Part shown: positions 56,944 through 64,000 of the stretch, piece by piece | How positions within the stretch are numbered: the stretch's first letter is position 1 | Layout: every line of letters starts with the position of its first letter | From: Halomonas faecis | Lineage (GTDB): Bacteria > Pseudomonadota > Gammaproteobacteria > Pseudomonadales > Halomonadaceae | Assembly: GCF_010993975.1 (NCBI RefSeq) | Contig: NZ_JAACZO010000011.1 | Location: 496,001 to 560,000, forward strand | Direction of reading: 5' to 3' | DNA: 64,000 bases | Made by a program: the position numbers and the translations under genes | Notes under the pieces: model-generated | The model's input: the letters and a program-made list of their open reading frames with translations, nothing else | Told to the model about the DNA's origin: nothing | Databases searched by the model: none

Positions 56944-58070
56944 AAGACCGGCGTACTTCTGCGCTGGGCTGGGGCATGGCAGTCGGTTTCAGCCTGCTCT
57001 CCGGCGTGTGTGCTGTGGCCATCGGCCTCTACGTGGCCAACGCCCGCCAGCACGTGGGCGCCAACTACACGGCATTGGTCGCCGACGTGGTTCGCGCCCA
57101 GCAGCATCCCATACTGCTTCGCACCACCCTGGATGCCATGCAGGAGCACCCCGAACATCGGCATGCCGAGCGCCTGGAAAACCTGCTATGGCGCATTCCC
57201 CAGCACATTCGGGGCGTCAGCCACGGCCTTTCCCAGAGCCAGCTCGCACCGTGGAAGTATCGGCCGGCACTCGATGCCCTGGCTCGCGTCGAACCCCGTC
57301 TGCCAGAACTGGCGGCACTGATCGAGGCAGGCATCGAGACGAACGATGACAGGCAAGCGCTGCAGGCACTCGGCTATGAGATCGAGACGGAGCTGGCCTG
57401 GGCCTATGGCGAGCTCAACGACCTCATTCACGTGGCCGCCGGCGAACAGCGCCTGATCATGGAGCGGCTCAGCCTGGCCATCGGTCTGCTGGTTCTCCTG
57501 GCCCTGGCCGTGGTGGCCAGCCTGATGCTGGCGCTCTTGCGCCTGAGCCGCCAACGGGAACTCGTCTCGCGACTGAGCCTGGTCGACGACCTGACCGGAC
57601 TGGGCAACCGCCGCTACCTGCTGGAAACCGCGGAACGCCTTTACCAGCAGAGCCTGCGCAACCAACGACCCTTGAGTCTCGCCCTGCTCGACCTCGACCA
57701 TTTCAAGCACCTCAACGACACCTGGGGCCACCCGGCCGGAGACAAAGTGCTGGTGGCCTTCGCCCGGGCGCTGCAGGAGGTGACGCGCCAGGCCGACGTC
57801 GTGGCACGCATCGGCGGCGAAGAATTCTGCATCCTGATGCCCGACACGCCCTCCGAAGGGGCGCTTGACCTGGCCGAACGCATACGCCAGCGTATCGCCG
57901 AGCTGAACGAAGACGTCCTCGGCGTTCCCACATCGATCGCCGTGAGTCTCGGGCTCGCCACCGGCATGGGCAGCGCTGCAGACTTCGATCGTCTCTATTC
58001 GCGAGCCGACCGGGCCCACTACCGCGCCAAGGCCAACGGGCGCAACCGTACTGAAGTCAGCGCAGCGTGA
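56940..58070 (+). CDS. Membrane diguanylate cyclase
   Basis: 376 residues from the ATG at 56940 that overlaps the upstream stop. Two membrane helices (GWGMAVGFSLLSGVCAVAIG near residue 10 and LAIGLLVLLALAVVASLMLA near residue 182) enclose a periplasmic helical sensor of about 150 residues. The cytoplasmic GGDEF domain has DDLTGLGNRRYL, DLDHFKHLNDTWGH, an intact GGEEF and an RxxD feedback site (RQAD) five residues before it. It should make cyclic di-GMP in response to a periplasmic signal, perhaps carried by the upstream protein. Confidence 0.94.
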   Translation: MKDRRTSALGWGMAVGFSLLSGVCAVAIGLYVANARQHVGANYTALVADVVRAQQHPILLRTTLDAMQEHPEHRHAERLENLLWRIPQHIRGVSHGLSQSQLAPWKYRPALDALARVEPRLPELAALIEAGIETNDDRQALQALGYEIETELAWAYGELNDLIHVAAGEQRLIMERLSLAIGLLVLLALAVVASLMLALLRLSRQRELVSRLSLVDDLTGLGNRRYLLETAERLYQQSLRNQRPLSLALLDLDHFKHLNDTWGHPAGDKVLVAFARALQEVTRQADVVARIGGEEFCILMPDTPSEGALDLAERIRQRIAELNEDVLGVPTSIAVSLGLATGMGSAADFDRLYSRADRAHYRAKANGRNRTEVSAA

Positions 58071-58103
58071 CATACCGACATGAAATATCTCATCCTTTGC
58101 CCT

Positions 58104-58109
58104 TATAAT
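58104..58109 (+). promoter_or_regulatory. -10 box upstream of the PA2779-like gene
   Basis: TTATAATG contains a perfect TATAAT about 77 bases before the gene start. The surrounding region is AT-rich, but the -35 is not clear. Indicates a separate promoter from the upstream cyclase. Confidence 0.5.
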
Positions 58110-58186
58110 GGCAAGACATCGCATCCGCTCCATCGCAGCCCATCACACTCAATTGGAAGCTCATTAAAAAGAGAAGGAGCCTTACC

Positions 58187-58582
58187 ATGACCACGCTTCG
58201 CCGCTTTCTCAGCCCGCTGCTGATCCTCGCCATGATCCTGGGTAGCCTGCCGGTTGCTGCCGCCCCACAGGGCGCTGGCAACGAATTGATCGGTACTCAG
58301 GCTGCACTCCAGGCCGAACGCAGCAGCGACGCCCGGGAGCGCATTCATGAAGTACTGGCACGCGACGACGTCCGCCAGCAGCTCGATGCCCAGGGCGTCG
58401 ACCCTGCCGACATCGAAGCTCGCGTCGCCGCACTCTCCGATGCCGAGGCACAGCAGATGGCCGACCAACTCGACGAGATGCCGGCCGGCGCCAGCGTCGT
58501 GGGCGCGCTCTTCGCGGTCTTCGTCATCCTGCTGGTCACCGACATTCTCGGCCTGACCAACGTCTTCCCCTTCACGCGCTGA
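58187..58582 (+). CDS. PA2779-family small membrane protein
   Basis: 131 residues: a signal peptide or N-terminal helix (FLSPLLILAMILGSLPVAAA), a soluble helical middle with repeated Ala/Asp/Glu/Gln, and a C-terminal hydrophobic helix (ASVVGALFAVFVILLVTDIL) ending in LTNVFPFTR. The overall design matches proteins of the PA2779 type (Pseudomonas), which are paired with a C39-like peptidase. Biochemical role unknown. Starts after AAGGAG and is followed 12 bp later by that peptidase. Confidence 0.85.
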   Translation: MTTLRRFLSPLLILAMILGSLPVAAAPQGAGNELIGTQAALQAERSSDARERIHEVLARDDVRQQLDAQGVDPADIEARVAALSDAEAQQMADQLDEMPAGASVVGALFAVFVILLVTDILGLTNVFPFTR

Positions 58583-58594
58583 ATAGCCATCGCG

Positions 58595-59569
58595 ATGCGC
58601 AACCAGGCATCCTACCCTCTGCGGAACGCCCGCCCGGCGGGCGTTCTGTTGTTGGTGGCCCTGGCGTTACTGCTCGCCGGCTGTGCCTCAGCGCCACGCT
58701 TGAGCGATGCCACCGCACAGAAGCTTCCCTCCCGCCTGCTTCACGATGACGTCCCCTTTCACGCTCAGCGCGACTATCAGTGCGGCCCGGCCTCGCTGGC
58801 CATGGTGCTCGAACATCAGGGCGTCGATGTCAGCGTCGACGAGCTGATCCCTCGAGTCTTCCTCCCCGGCCGCGAGGGCAGCGTACAACCGGAAATGCTC
58901 GCCACCGTGCGGCGTCAGGGCCGCATTCCCTTCGTGATCGACAACCGCTTCGAGAGCCTGCTGACGGAGCTGGCCAAAGGCGATCATCCCGTCGTGGTAT
59001 TGCAGAACCTCTCATTGCCGGCGTGGCCGCTTTGGCACTATGCCGTCGTCATCGGCTACGATCGGCCGGCTGGCGAGTTGATCTTGCATAGCGGCGAAGA
59101 AGCCCGGCGCCGCGAGTCCTTTCGCCGTTTCGATGCCACCTGGGCGCGCAGCGACCGCTGGGGCTTCGTAGCCCTGCCGCCGGGAGAACTGCCGACCGCC
59201 ATCGATGCGGAAACCGCCATCGAGGCCACCGCCGATTTCGAGCGCGTCCAGGGAGCCGAAGCCGCCCTGCCCGGATGGGAGGCCCTCACCACACGCTTTC
59301 CCAATGCGGCCATGGCACACTTCGCCCTGGGCAACGCCCGTCATGCCAGCGGCGATGCCCAGGGTGCCATCACCGCCTTTCAACGGGCAGTGGCCCGACA
59401 AGACGACCTGACCGTAGGCTGGCTCAACCTCGGTCTGACATTGCGTGAGCAAGGTGACACCGCGGCGGCCCGCCAGGCCCTCGAGCGAGCCAGCGCCCTC
59501 CCCGGCCCCTGGCAAGAACACGCCCGGGAGGCGCTGTCTGCGCTGGAAGCCAGCACGACGAGCGACTAG
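58595..59569 (+). CDS. PA2778-family C39-like cysteine peptidase lipoprotein
   Basis: 324 residues. Signal peptide with lipobox LLLAGCASA (lipidated Cys near residue 29). A C39-type papain-like domain has the catalytic Cys in RDYQCGPASLAMVLEHQGV (near residue 63) and His in WPLWHYAVVIGYDR (near 148) with an Asp or Asn following, so the catalytic set looks intact. The C terminus carries two to three TPR-like repeats (MAHFALGNARHASGDAQGAI, VGWLNLGLTLREQGDTAAAR). It likely acts in the periplasm or at the inner face of the outer membrane. Paired with the upstream PA2779-like protein, a possible substrate or partner. Confidence 0.88.
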   Translation: MRNQASYPLRNARPAGVLLLVALALLLAGCASAPRLSDATAQKLPSRLLHDDVPFHAQRDYQCGPASLAMVLEHQGVDVSVDELIPRVFLPGREGSVQPEMLATVRRQGRIPFVIDNRFESLLTELAKGDHPVVVLQNLSLPAWPLWHYAVVIGYDRPAGELILHSGEEARRRESFRRFDATWARSDRWGFVALPPGELPTAIDAETAIEATADFERVQGAEAALPGWEALTTRFPNAAMAHFALGNARHASGDAQGAITAFQRAVARQDDLTVGWLNLGLTLREQGDTAAARQALERASALPGPWQEHAREALSALEASTTSD

Positions 59570-59608
59570 CTGACCGCCCCAGTGATGGCCACCAACGTGG
59601 AGGTTTGC

Positions 59609-60034
59609 ATGAGCTACGAGATCGTTCTCAAACGTGTCTACGCTCCCGCCACCGAGGACGACGGTGCCCGTATACTCGTCGACCGGCTCTGGCCACGCGG
59701 GAAGCGCCGGGAAAGCCTTGCCCTCACCGACTGGTACCGCGACGCCTCGCCCTCACCAGCCCTGCGCCGTCAGTACCATCAAGGCACGATCAGCCACGCC
59801 GTCTTCGCCGCCCGCTATCGCGGCGAGCTGCGCGATGCACCGGAGTGCCTGGTACCCCTGATGCGCCATGCTCGCCGAGGCCGGCTCACGCTGCTCACCG
59901 CCACGCGACACATCGACGATTCGCACCTACCCATTCTGCGAGAGGCACTGCTGGCGGCACTCAGCGATGAAGATGCCGCCGACACAGAGCCGGCGTCGTC
60001 CCCCTGTTATCGGCACGAGTTTCGTGACGGCTGA
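59609..60034 (+). CDS. DUF488 (YeaO-like) family protein
   Basis: 141 residues from the ATG at 59609 with a GGAGG site; the frame starting nine codons earlier lacks one. [40 protein letters not shown] and [18 protein letters not shown] are typical of the short DUF488 (YeaO) type. The family's activity is unknown. It is 39 bp after the C39-like peptidase gene and may be in the same transcript. It converges with sthA (12-bp gap). Confidence 0.88.
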   Translation: MSYEIVLKRVYAPATEDDGARILVDRLWPRGKRRESLALTDWYRDASPSPALRRQYHQGTISHAVFAARYRGELRDAPECLVPLMRHARRGRLTLLTATRHIDDSHLPILREALLAALSDEDAADTEPASSPCYRHEFRDG

Positions 60035-60046
60035 CATCGCTCGATT

Positions 60047-61438
60047 CTAGAACACCCGATTGAGCCCGTTCTGAGCGGCCACACGATAAGCCTCGGCCAT
60101 GGTCGGGTAGTTGAAGGTGGTGCTGACGAAGTACTTGAGAGAGTTCGCCTCGCCCTTCTGCTGCATGATCGCCTGGCCGATATGGACGATCTCGGAGGCC
60201 TGGTCGCCAAAGCAGTGAATACCCAGAATCTCCAGGCTCTCCTGATGGAAGAGGATCTTGAGCATGCCCACGGTGTCACCGGTGATCTGGGCGCGAGCGG
60301 TATCCTTGAAGAATGCCTGGGCCACTTCGTAAGGCACCTTGGCCTCGGTGAGCTCCCGCTCGTTGCGACCGAAAGAGCTGATCTCGGGTATCGTGTAGAT
60401 CCCGGTGGGCACCTCGGTGACGAAACGGTAGTCGCGGTCGAGCAGTTCGTCGCAGGCGTTGAGCCCTTGATCGTAGGCCGCGCTGGCCAGGCTCGGCCAG
60501 CCGATCACGTCGCCCGCCGCATAGACATGCCCGATGGCCGTACGATAGTGCTCGTCGACGGCAAGCTGACCGCGGCCATTGGCTTCGAGCCCGATGTTTT
60601 CCAGTCCGAGTTGATCGGTATTGCCGGTACGTCCGTTGGCCCACAAGAAGGCGTCGGCGCGCAGCTTCTTTCCCGACTTGAGGTGCACGATCACCCCCGA
60701 GTCATCGCCCTCGACCCGATCGTACTCCTCATTGTGGCGAATCAGTACGCCGTGCTTGCGAAGGTGGTAGGAGAGCGCATCGCTGATCTCGTCGTCCAGG
60801 AACGAAAGCAGGCTGCCGCGGTTGTTGATCAGATCGACCTTCACGCCCAGTCCGGAAAAGATCGATGCGTATTCGCAGCCGATCACGCCAGCGCCGAAGA
60901 TGATCAGGGTGCGCGGCGTATGATTGAGACTGAGGATGGTATCCGAGCAGTAGATGCGCGGGTGCCGGAAATCGATATCCGCCGGGCGGTAGGGCCGCGA
61001 CCCGGTGGCGATGACGATCTTCTCGGCCACCAGCTCATCGGTCGCGTCCTGGCTGTCACGCACCAGCAGGGTATGCTCGTCCTGGAAGCGGGCCACGCCG
61101 TTGAACAGATCGATCCGGTTGCGTGCATAGAAGTTGGTGCGCATCGCCACCTGCTGCTCGATGGTGATCCGCGAACGCTCCATCACCTTGGGGAAGGAGA
61201 ACCAGCGCGGCTCGCCGATGTCGCGAAACATGCGATTGGTGTTGAATGCCATGATCTGCTTGACTTGGTGGCGCAACGCCTTGGACGGGATGGTTCCCCA
61301 GTGCGTGCAATTGCCGCCCACCAGCGGCTGCTTCTCCACGACGGCGACCCGCCTGCCGTGCTTGGCGGCATTGATGGCAGCACTCTCGCCTGCCGGGCCG
61401 GTGCCGATCACCACCACGTCGTAGTTGTAGACTGCCAT
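60047..61438 (-). CDS. sthA: Soluble Si-specific NAD(P)+ transhydrogenase
   Basis: 463 residues; FAD enzyme that moves reducing equivalents between NADPH and NAD+. FAD motif [20 protein letters not shown], then [20 protein letters not shown], where only one of the two redox Cys of the disulfide reductases is kept, as expected for SthA. NAD(P) site [20 protein letters not shown]. The C-terminal dimer interface ends [17 protein letters not shown]. Length and motifs separate it from lipoamide dehydrogenase. Lies beside the nqr genes, as in Pseudomonas. The 151-bp gap to nqrM holds its promoter. Confidence 0.96.
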   Translation of the reverse strand: MAVYNYDVVVIGTGPAGESAAINAAKHGRRVAVVEKQPLVGGNCTHWGTIPSKALRHQVKQIMAFNTNRMFRDIGEPRWFSFPKVMERSRITIEQQVAMRTNFYARNRIDLFNGVARFQDEHTLLVRDSQDATDELVAEKIVIATGSRPYRPADIDFRHPRIYCSDTILSLNHTPRTLIIFGAGVIGCEYASIFSGLGVKVDLINNRGSLLSFLDDEISDALSYHLRKHGVLIRHNEEYDRVEGDDSGVIVHLKSGKKLRADAFLWANGRTGNTDQLGLENIGLEANGRGQLAVDEHYRTAIGHVYAAGDVIGWPSLASAAYDQGLNACDELLDRDYRFVTEVPTGIYTIPEISSFGRNERELTEAKVPYEVAQAFFKDTARAQITGDTVGMLKILFHQESLEILGIHCFGDQASEIVHIGQAIMQQKGEANSLKYFVSTTFNYPTMAEAYRVAAQNGLNRVF

Positions 61439-61589
61439 GGGTCCGATGGTCTCCTTCTTCGCAATGGGAACGCCAGGGCCCGCACCCGACGTAAGCCGTA
61501 TGCCGCTACCTTGCTACGCAGCGGGCCGCCAGCGTCGGTTGGTTCATCAGACCCACGGTTTGCGACTGACGACTTCAGGCAAAATCCGA

Positions 61590-61841
61590 TCAGCGACGAG
61601 TCGCATCGTAGCCGAGATCGACACCGCGATTCTCATCGCTGCGCCGGCGGGCACCAACCTTGCGATTCTCCTCTTCGCAGACGTCATCGCGGCCACCACA
61701 GACTTCGCAGCCGTCCTTTAGGCCGAGCTTGTTGAGACCGCCGCAGGAGCCCGCTATCGGCTTGCGCCCCATGATTACCCCAATGGCCATGGCGGCCATG
61801 ATCAGTAGCATGAACCCGAGTACCACGAAGAAAGTCGTCAT
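61590..61841 (-). CDS. nqrM: Na+-NQR maturation protein NqrM
   Basis: 83 residues from the ATG at 61841 with an AAGGAG site; the longer upstream frame is rejected. One N-terminal membrane helix (TTFFVVLGFMLLIMAAMAIG) is followed by four conserved Cys (GSCGGLNKLGLKDGCEVCGG, DDVC). NqrM is thought to deliver or insert the iron centre of Na+-NQR. It lies downstream of nqrF, its usual place, but separated by a 317-bp gap with a terminator, so it probably has its own promoter. Confidence 0.92.
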   Translation of the reverse strand: MTTFFVVLGFMLLIMAAMAIGVIMGRKPIAGSCGGLNKLGLKDGCEVCGGRDDVCEEENRKVGARRRSDENRGVDLGYDATRR

Positions 61842-62158
61842 CGAAATGGCTCCTTGCGCCCAGCGACGACCTGTGTCGTTAGTGCGGGGACGCCTGTCAT
61901 GAAAATTCTCAGCTTCCAGTATTGAGACAACCCAACGGCAGTCATGCTCCCGGACGAGGTGGAGACGATACATACCGAGGGTGGGCCGACTGGCCGGCAA
62001 GATCGGCCACGGTGGCCGACGTACTGTCACTCCAGATCACCTTGTATGCCGACCCGTCGGCCTGGGCAGGCGATCGTTCGGACCGGCAGACAGGGTGAAA
62101 TGACGTCAAGGGGCCGGCCCACCATGGGCCAGCCCCGATATCGCCCGACGGCGTCAAA
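61842..62158. other. Gap between nqrM and nqrF without a gene
   Basis: 317 bp. In many relatives apbE, the flavin transferase needed for Na+-NQR, lies here; no apbE-like frame is visible. The right end holds the terminator of the nqr operon; the left end should hold the nqrM promoter. Nothing else supported. Confidence 0.6.
62110..62136 (-). terminator. Hairpin terminator after nqrF
   Basis: On the minus strand a 12-bp GC-rich stem (one wobble; arms 62110-62121 and 62125-62136, 3-base loop) lies 22 bases after the nqrF stop. The following T content is modest (TTGACGTCATTT). Confidence 0.65.
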
Positions 62159-63391
62159 TCATCCGCCGAAATCGTCCAGCATGATGTTCTCGGGTTCGAC
62201 GCCGAGATCGATCAACATCTTGATGACGGACGCATTCATCATGGGCGGCCCGCACATGTAGTACTCGCAGTCCTCGGGAGCCGGGTGGTCCTTGAGGTAC
62301 ATGTCGTAAAGCACGTTGTGGATGAAGCCCGTCGGCCCGTCCCAGTTGTCTTCGGGCTGAGGATCGGACAGCGCCAGATGCCACTCGAAGTTGGGGAACT
62401 CCTCGGCCAGCTGGTCGTACTCTTCGTTGTAGAAGGTCTCGCGCCAGGAGCGGGCACCATACCAGAAGCTGATCTTGCGATCGGTCTCGAGACGCTTGAG
62501 CTGATCGAAGATATGGCTGCGCATGGGCGCCATGCCGGCGCCACCGCCGACGAAGACCATCTCGGCATCGGTATCCTTGGCGAAGAACTCGCCGAAGGGC
62601 CCCATCACCGCGACTTCGTCACCCGGCTTCAGGTTGAAGACGTAGGTGGACATCAGCCCCGGGGGGTGGTTGGTGCCGGGAGGTGGCGTGGCGATACGGA
62701 TGTTGAACTTGAGGATGCCCTTCTCTTCAGGATAGTTCGCCATGGAGTAGGCGCGAATGATCTCCTCGTCGTTCTTGTGGCGGATCTTGAAGAGGTCGAA
62801 TTTCTCCCAGTCGCCGCGATACTCCTCCTCGATGTCGAAATCGGAGAAGGAGATGTCGTAGGGCGGCGCCACCAACTGCACGTAGCCGCCGGCGCGGAAG
62901 CCGACATCCTCGCCTTCGGGTAACTTGAGGTTCAGCTCCTTGATGAAGGTGGCGACGTTGGGGTTCGAGATGACCTCGCACTCCCACTTCTTGACGCCGA
63001 AGACCTCCTCCGGCACCTCGATCTTCATGTCCTGCTTGACCGGTACCTGGCAGGAGAGACGCCAGCCCTCCTTCTTCTCGCGCAGCGTGAAGTGCGACTC
63101 CTCGGTGGGGAGGATGGCGCCACCGCCCTCCTCCACACGGCACTTGCACTGAGCGCAGGAGCCGCCGCCACCGCAGGCGGACGACAGGAAGATGCCGTTG
63201 GCCGCCAGGGTATTGAGCAGCTTGCCGCCGGCTTGTGTCTGGAGGGTGTGCTCGGGGTCGCCGTTGACCTCGATGGTCACGTCACCGCTGGTGACGAGAC
63301 GGCTACGCGCCGCCAGGATCACCATGACCAGACTGACCACGATCACGGTGAACATGACCACACCGAGCAAGATGATAGTTGTACCAACCAT
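62159..63391 (-). CDS. nqrF: Na+-translocating NADH:quinone reductase subunit F
   Basis: 410 residues. The NADH-oxidising, FAD- and [2Fe-2S]-containing subunit. One N-terminal membrane helix ([20 protein letters not shown]), then a ferredoxin domain with cluster Cys in [14 protein letters not shown] (residues ~69-82) and one further Cys in LSCQVPV, then the FAD domain with RAYSMANYP and the NADH domain with [18 protein letters not shown]. The C-terminal [10 protein letters not shown] is the nicotinamide-site Cys motif. Last gene of the nqrABCDEF operon. Confidence 0.97.
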   Translation of the reverse strand: MVGTTIILLGVVMFTVIVVSLVMVILAARSRLVTSGDVTIEVNGDPEHTLQTQAGGKLLNTLAANGIFLSSACGGGGSCAQCKCRVEEGGGAILPTEESHFTLREKKEGWRLSCQVPVKQDMKIEVPEEVFGVKKWECEVISNPNVATFIKELNLKLPEGEDVGFRAGGYVQLVAPPYDISFSDFDIEEEYRGDWEKFDLFKIRHKNDEEIIRAYSMANYPEEKGILKFNIRIATPPPGTNHPPGLMSTYVFNLKPGDEVAVMGPFGEFFAKDTDAEMVFVGGGAGMAPMRSHIFDQLKRLETDRKISFWYGARSWRETFYNEEYDQLAEEFPNFEWHLALSDPQPEDNWDGPTGFIHNVLYDMYLKDHPAPEDCEYYMCGPPMMNASVIKMLIDLGVEPENIMLDDFGG

Positions 63392-63462
63392 GTCGGTTTC
63401 CTATTTGCTGTGAGTAACCGGTTTCCCGACGACGCTGGGCGCCATCGGGAACGCACCCTGTC

Positions 63463-64000
63463 TCAGAGCTGGATGCCGGAGAAGGACATGAAGCCCAACG
63501 ACATCAGACCCACGGTGATGAAGGTGATGCCCAGACCCTGCAGACCAGCGGGCACGTCGCTGTACTTGAGCTTCTCGCGGATGCCGGCCAGCGCCGTGAT
63601 GGCCAGTGCCCAGCCCAGGCCGGCACCGAAGCCATACACCACGGATTCACCGAAGTTGTAGTTGCGCTCGGCCATGAACAGCACGCCACCAAGGATCGCG
63701 CAGTTGACCGTGATCAGCGGCAGGAACACGCCCAGCGCGTTGTACAGCGCGGGCACGTACTTGTCGAGGAACATCTCGAGGATCTGCACGATGGCAGCGA
63801 TCACGCCGATGTAACTCAGATAGCCGAGAAAGGTCAGGTCGATGTTCTCGGTACCGCTGATACCGGTCCAGGTCAGCGCGCCTTCGGCCAGCAGGTAGTG
63901 CAGAATCAGGTTGTTGACCGGCACCGTGATGGTCAGCACCACGATGACCGCGATGCCCAGGCCGAAGGCCGACGACACCTTCTTGGACACGGCCAGGAAG
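63463..64000 (-). CDS. nqrE: Na+-translocating NADH:quinone reductase subunit E, 5' end outside window
   Basis: 179 codons are visible, open to the right edge; the complete protein is usually about 200 residues, so roughly 20 N-terminal residues are missing. The visible start [20 protein letters not shown] is inside the first helix region of NqrE. Six hydrophobic helices fit the family, with the Cys of the intramembrane iron site in [16 protein letters not shown]. The internal ATG at 63990 is not the true start. 71 bp before nqrF in the same operon. Confidence 0.96.
   Translation of the reverse strand, partial: FLAVSKKVSSAFGLGIAVIVVLTITVPVNNLILHYLLAEGALTWTGISGTENIDLTFLGYLSYIGVIAAIVQILEMFLDKYVPALYNALGVFLPLITVNCAILGGVLFMAERNYNFGESVVYGFGAGLGWALAITALAGIREKLKYSDVPAGLQGLGITFITVGLMSLGFMSFSGIQL

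Overview
The window looks like a chromosomal piece of a GC-rich gammaproteobacterium, most likely a member of the Halomonadaceae (Halomonas or a close relative). This is inferred from gene content and order: gacA-uvrC-pgsA followed by tRNA-Gly/Cys/Leu, leuC-leuD-leuB-asd-fimV-truA-trpF...accD-folC-dedD-cvpA-purF-metZ, leuS-lptE-holA, and nqrF-nqrM next to sthA. Pseudomonas has the same backbone with differences. No phage, plasmid, IS element or CRISPR array was found; most of the window is core genome.

Layout. Positions 1-6862 (minus strand) look like one operon: a TolC-family outer-membrane channel, an unrecognised 310-residue protein, a SapC-family protein and the first 1202 codons of a giant RTX-like surface or secreted protein with an N-terminal LEPR-XLL motif, which runs off the left edge. 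Two overlapping AraC-type regulators (7090-8918) diverge from it. Next come tRNA-Ala(GGC), the GacA/UvrY response regulator, uvrC, pgsA, and a three-tRNA cluster whose tRNA-Gly is followed by two 81-bp tandem repeats carrying a modified copy of the tRNA 3' end. After that lie a FUSC-type membrane protein, nadB, sdhE/ygfX, ihfB, the lapA-lapB pair, pyrF and cfa.

Positions 20691-30934 are a mixed region: a diguanylate cyclase, a small membrane protein, an aromatic/aspartate aminotransferase, an NCS2 permease, a MATE exporter, a PAS-GGDEF-EAL protein, a 2-oxoglutarate/Fe dioxygenase and a YceI/cytochrome b561 pair. Positions 31167-48796 hold a long minus-strand run of biosynthetic genes (leucine, aspartate family, tryptophan, methionine, purine, folate, fatty acid) with truA, fimV/hubP and the cvpA/dedD envelope genes. 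leuC and leuD are flanked by two inverted copies of a repeat of about 100 bp. A LysR regulator diverges from leuC over clear palindromes.

Positions 50035-61438 hold an unrecognised polytopic membrane protein, a zinc-ribbon protein, leuS-lptE-holA, a two-gene signalling pair (secreted sulfite-oxidase-fold protein plus membrane diguanylate cyclase), the PA2779/PA2778-type pair (small membrane protein plus C39-like peptidase lipoprotein), a DUF488 protein and sthA. The window closes with nqrM, nqrF and part of nqrE, the end of a sodium-pumping NADH:quinone reductase operon, which fits a salt-adapted marine or halophilic lifestyle.

The least explained parts are the LEPR-XLL/SapC/TolC cassette with its unknown member, the tRNA-derived repeats after tRNA-Gly, the inverted repeats around leuCD, the secreted-sensor/diguanylate-cyclase pair and the PA2779/PA2778 pair.
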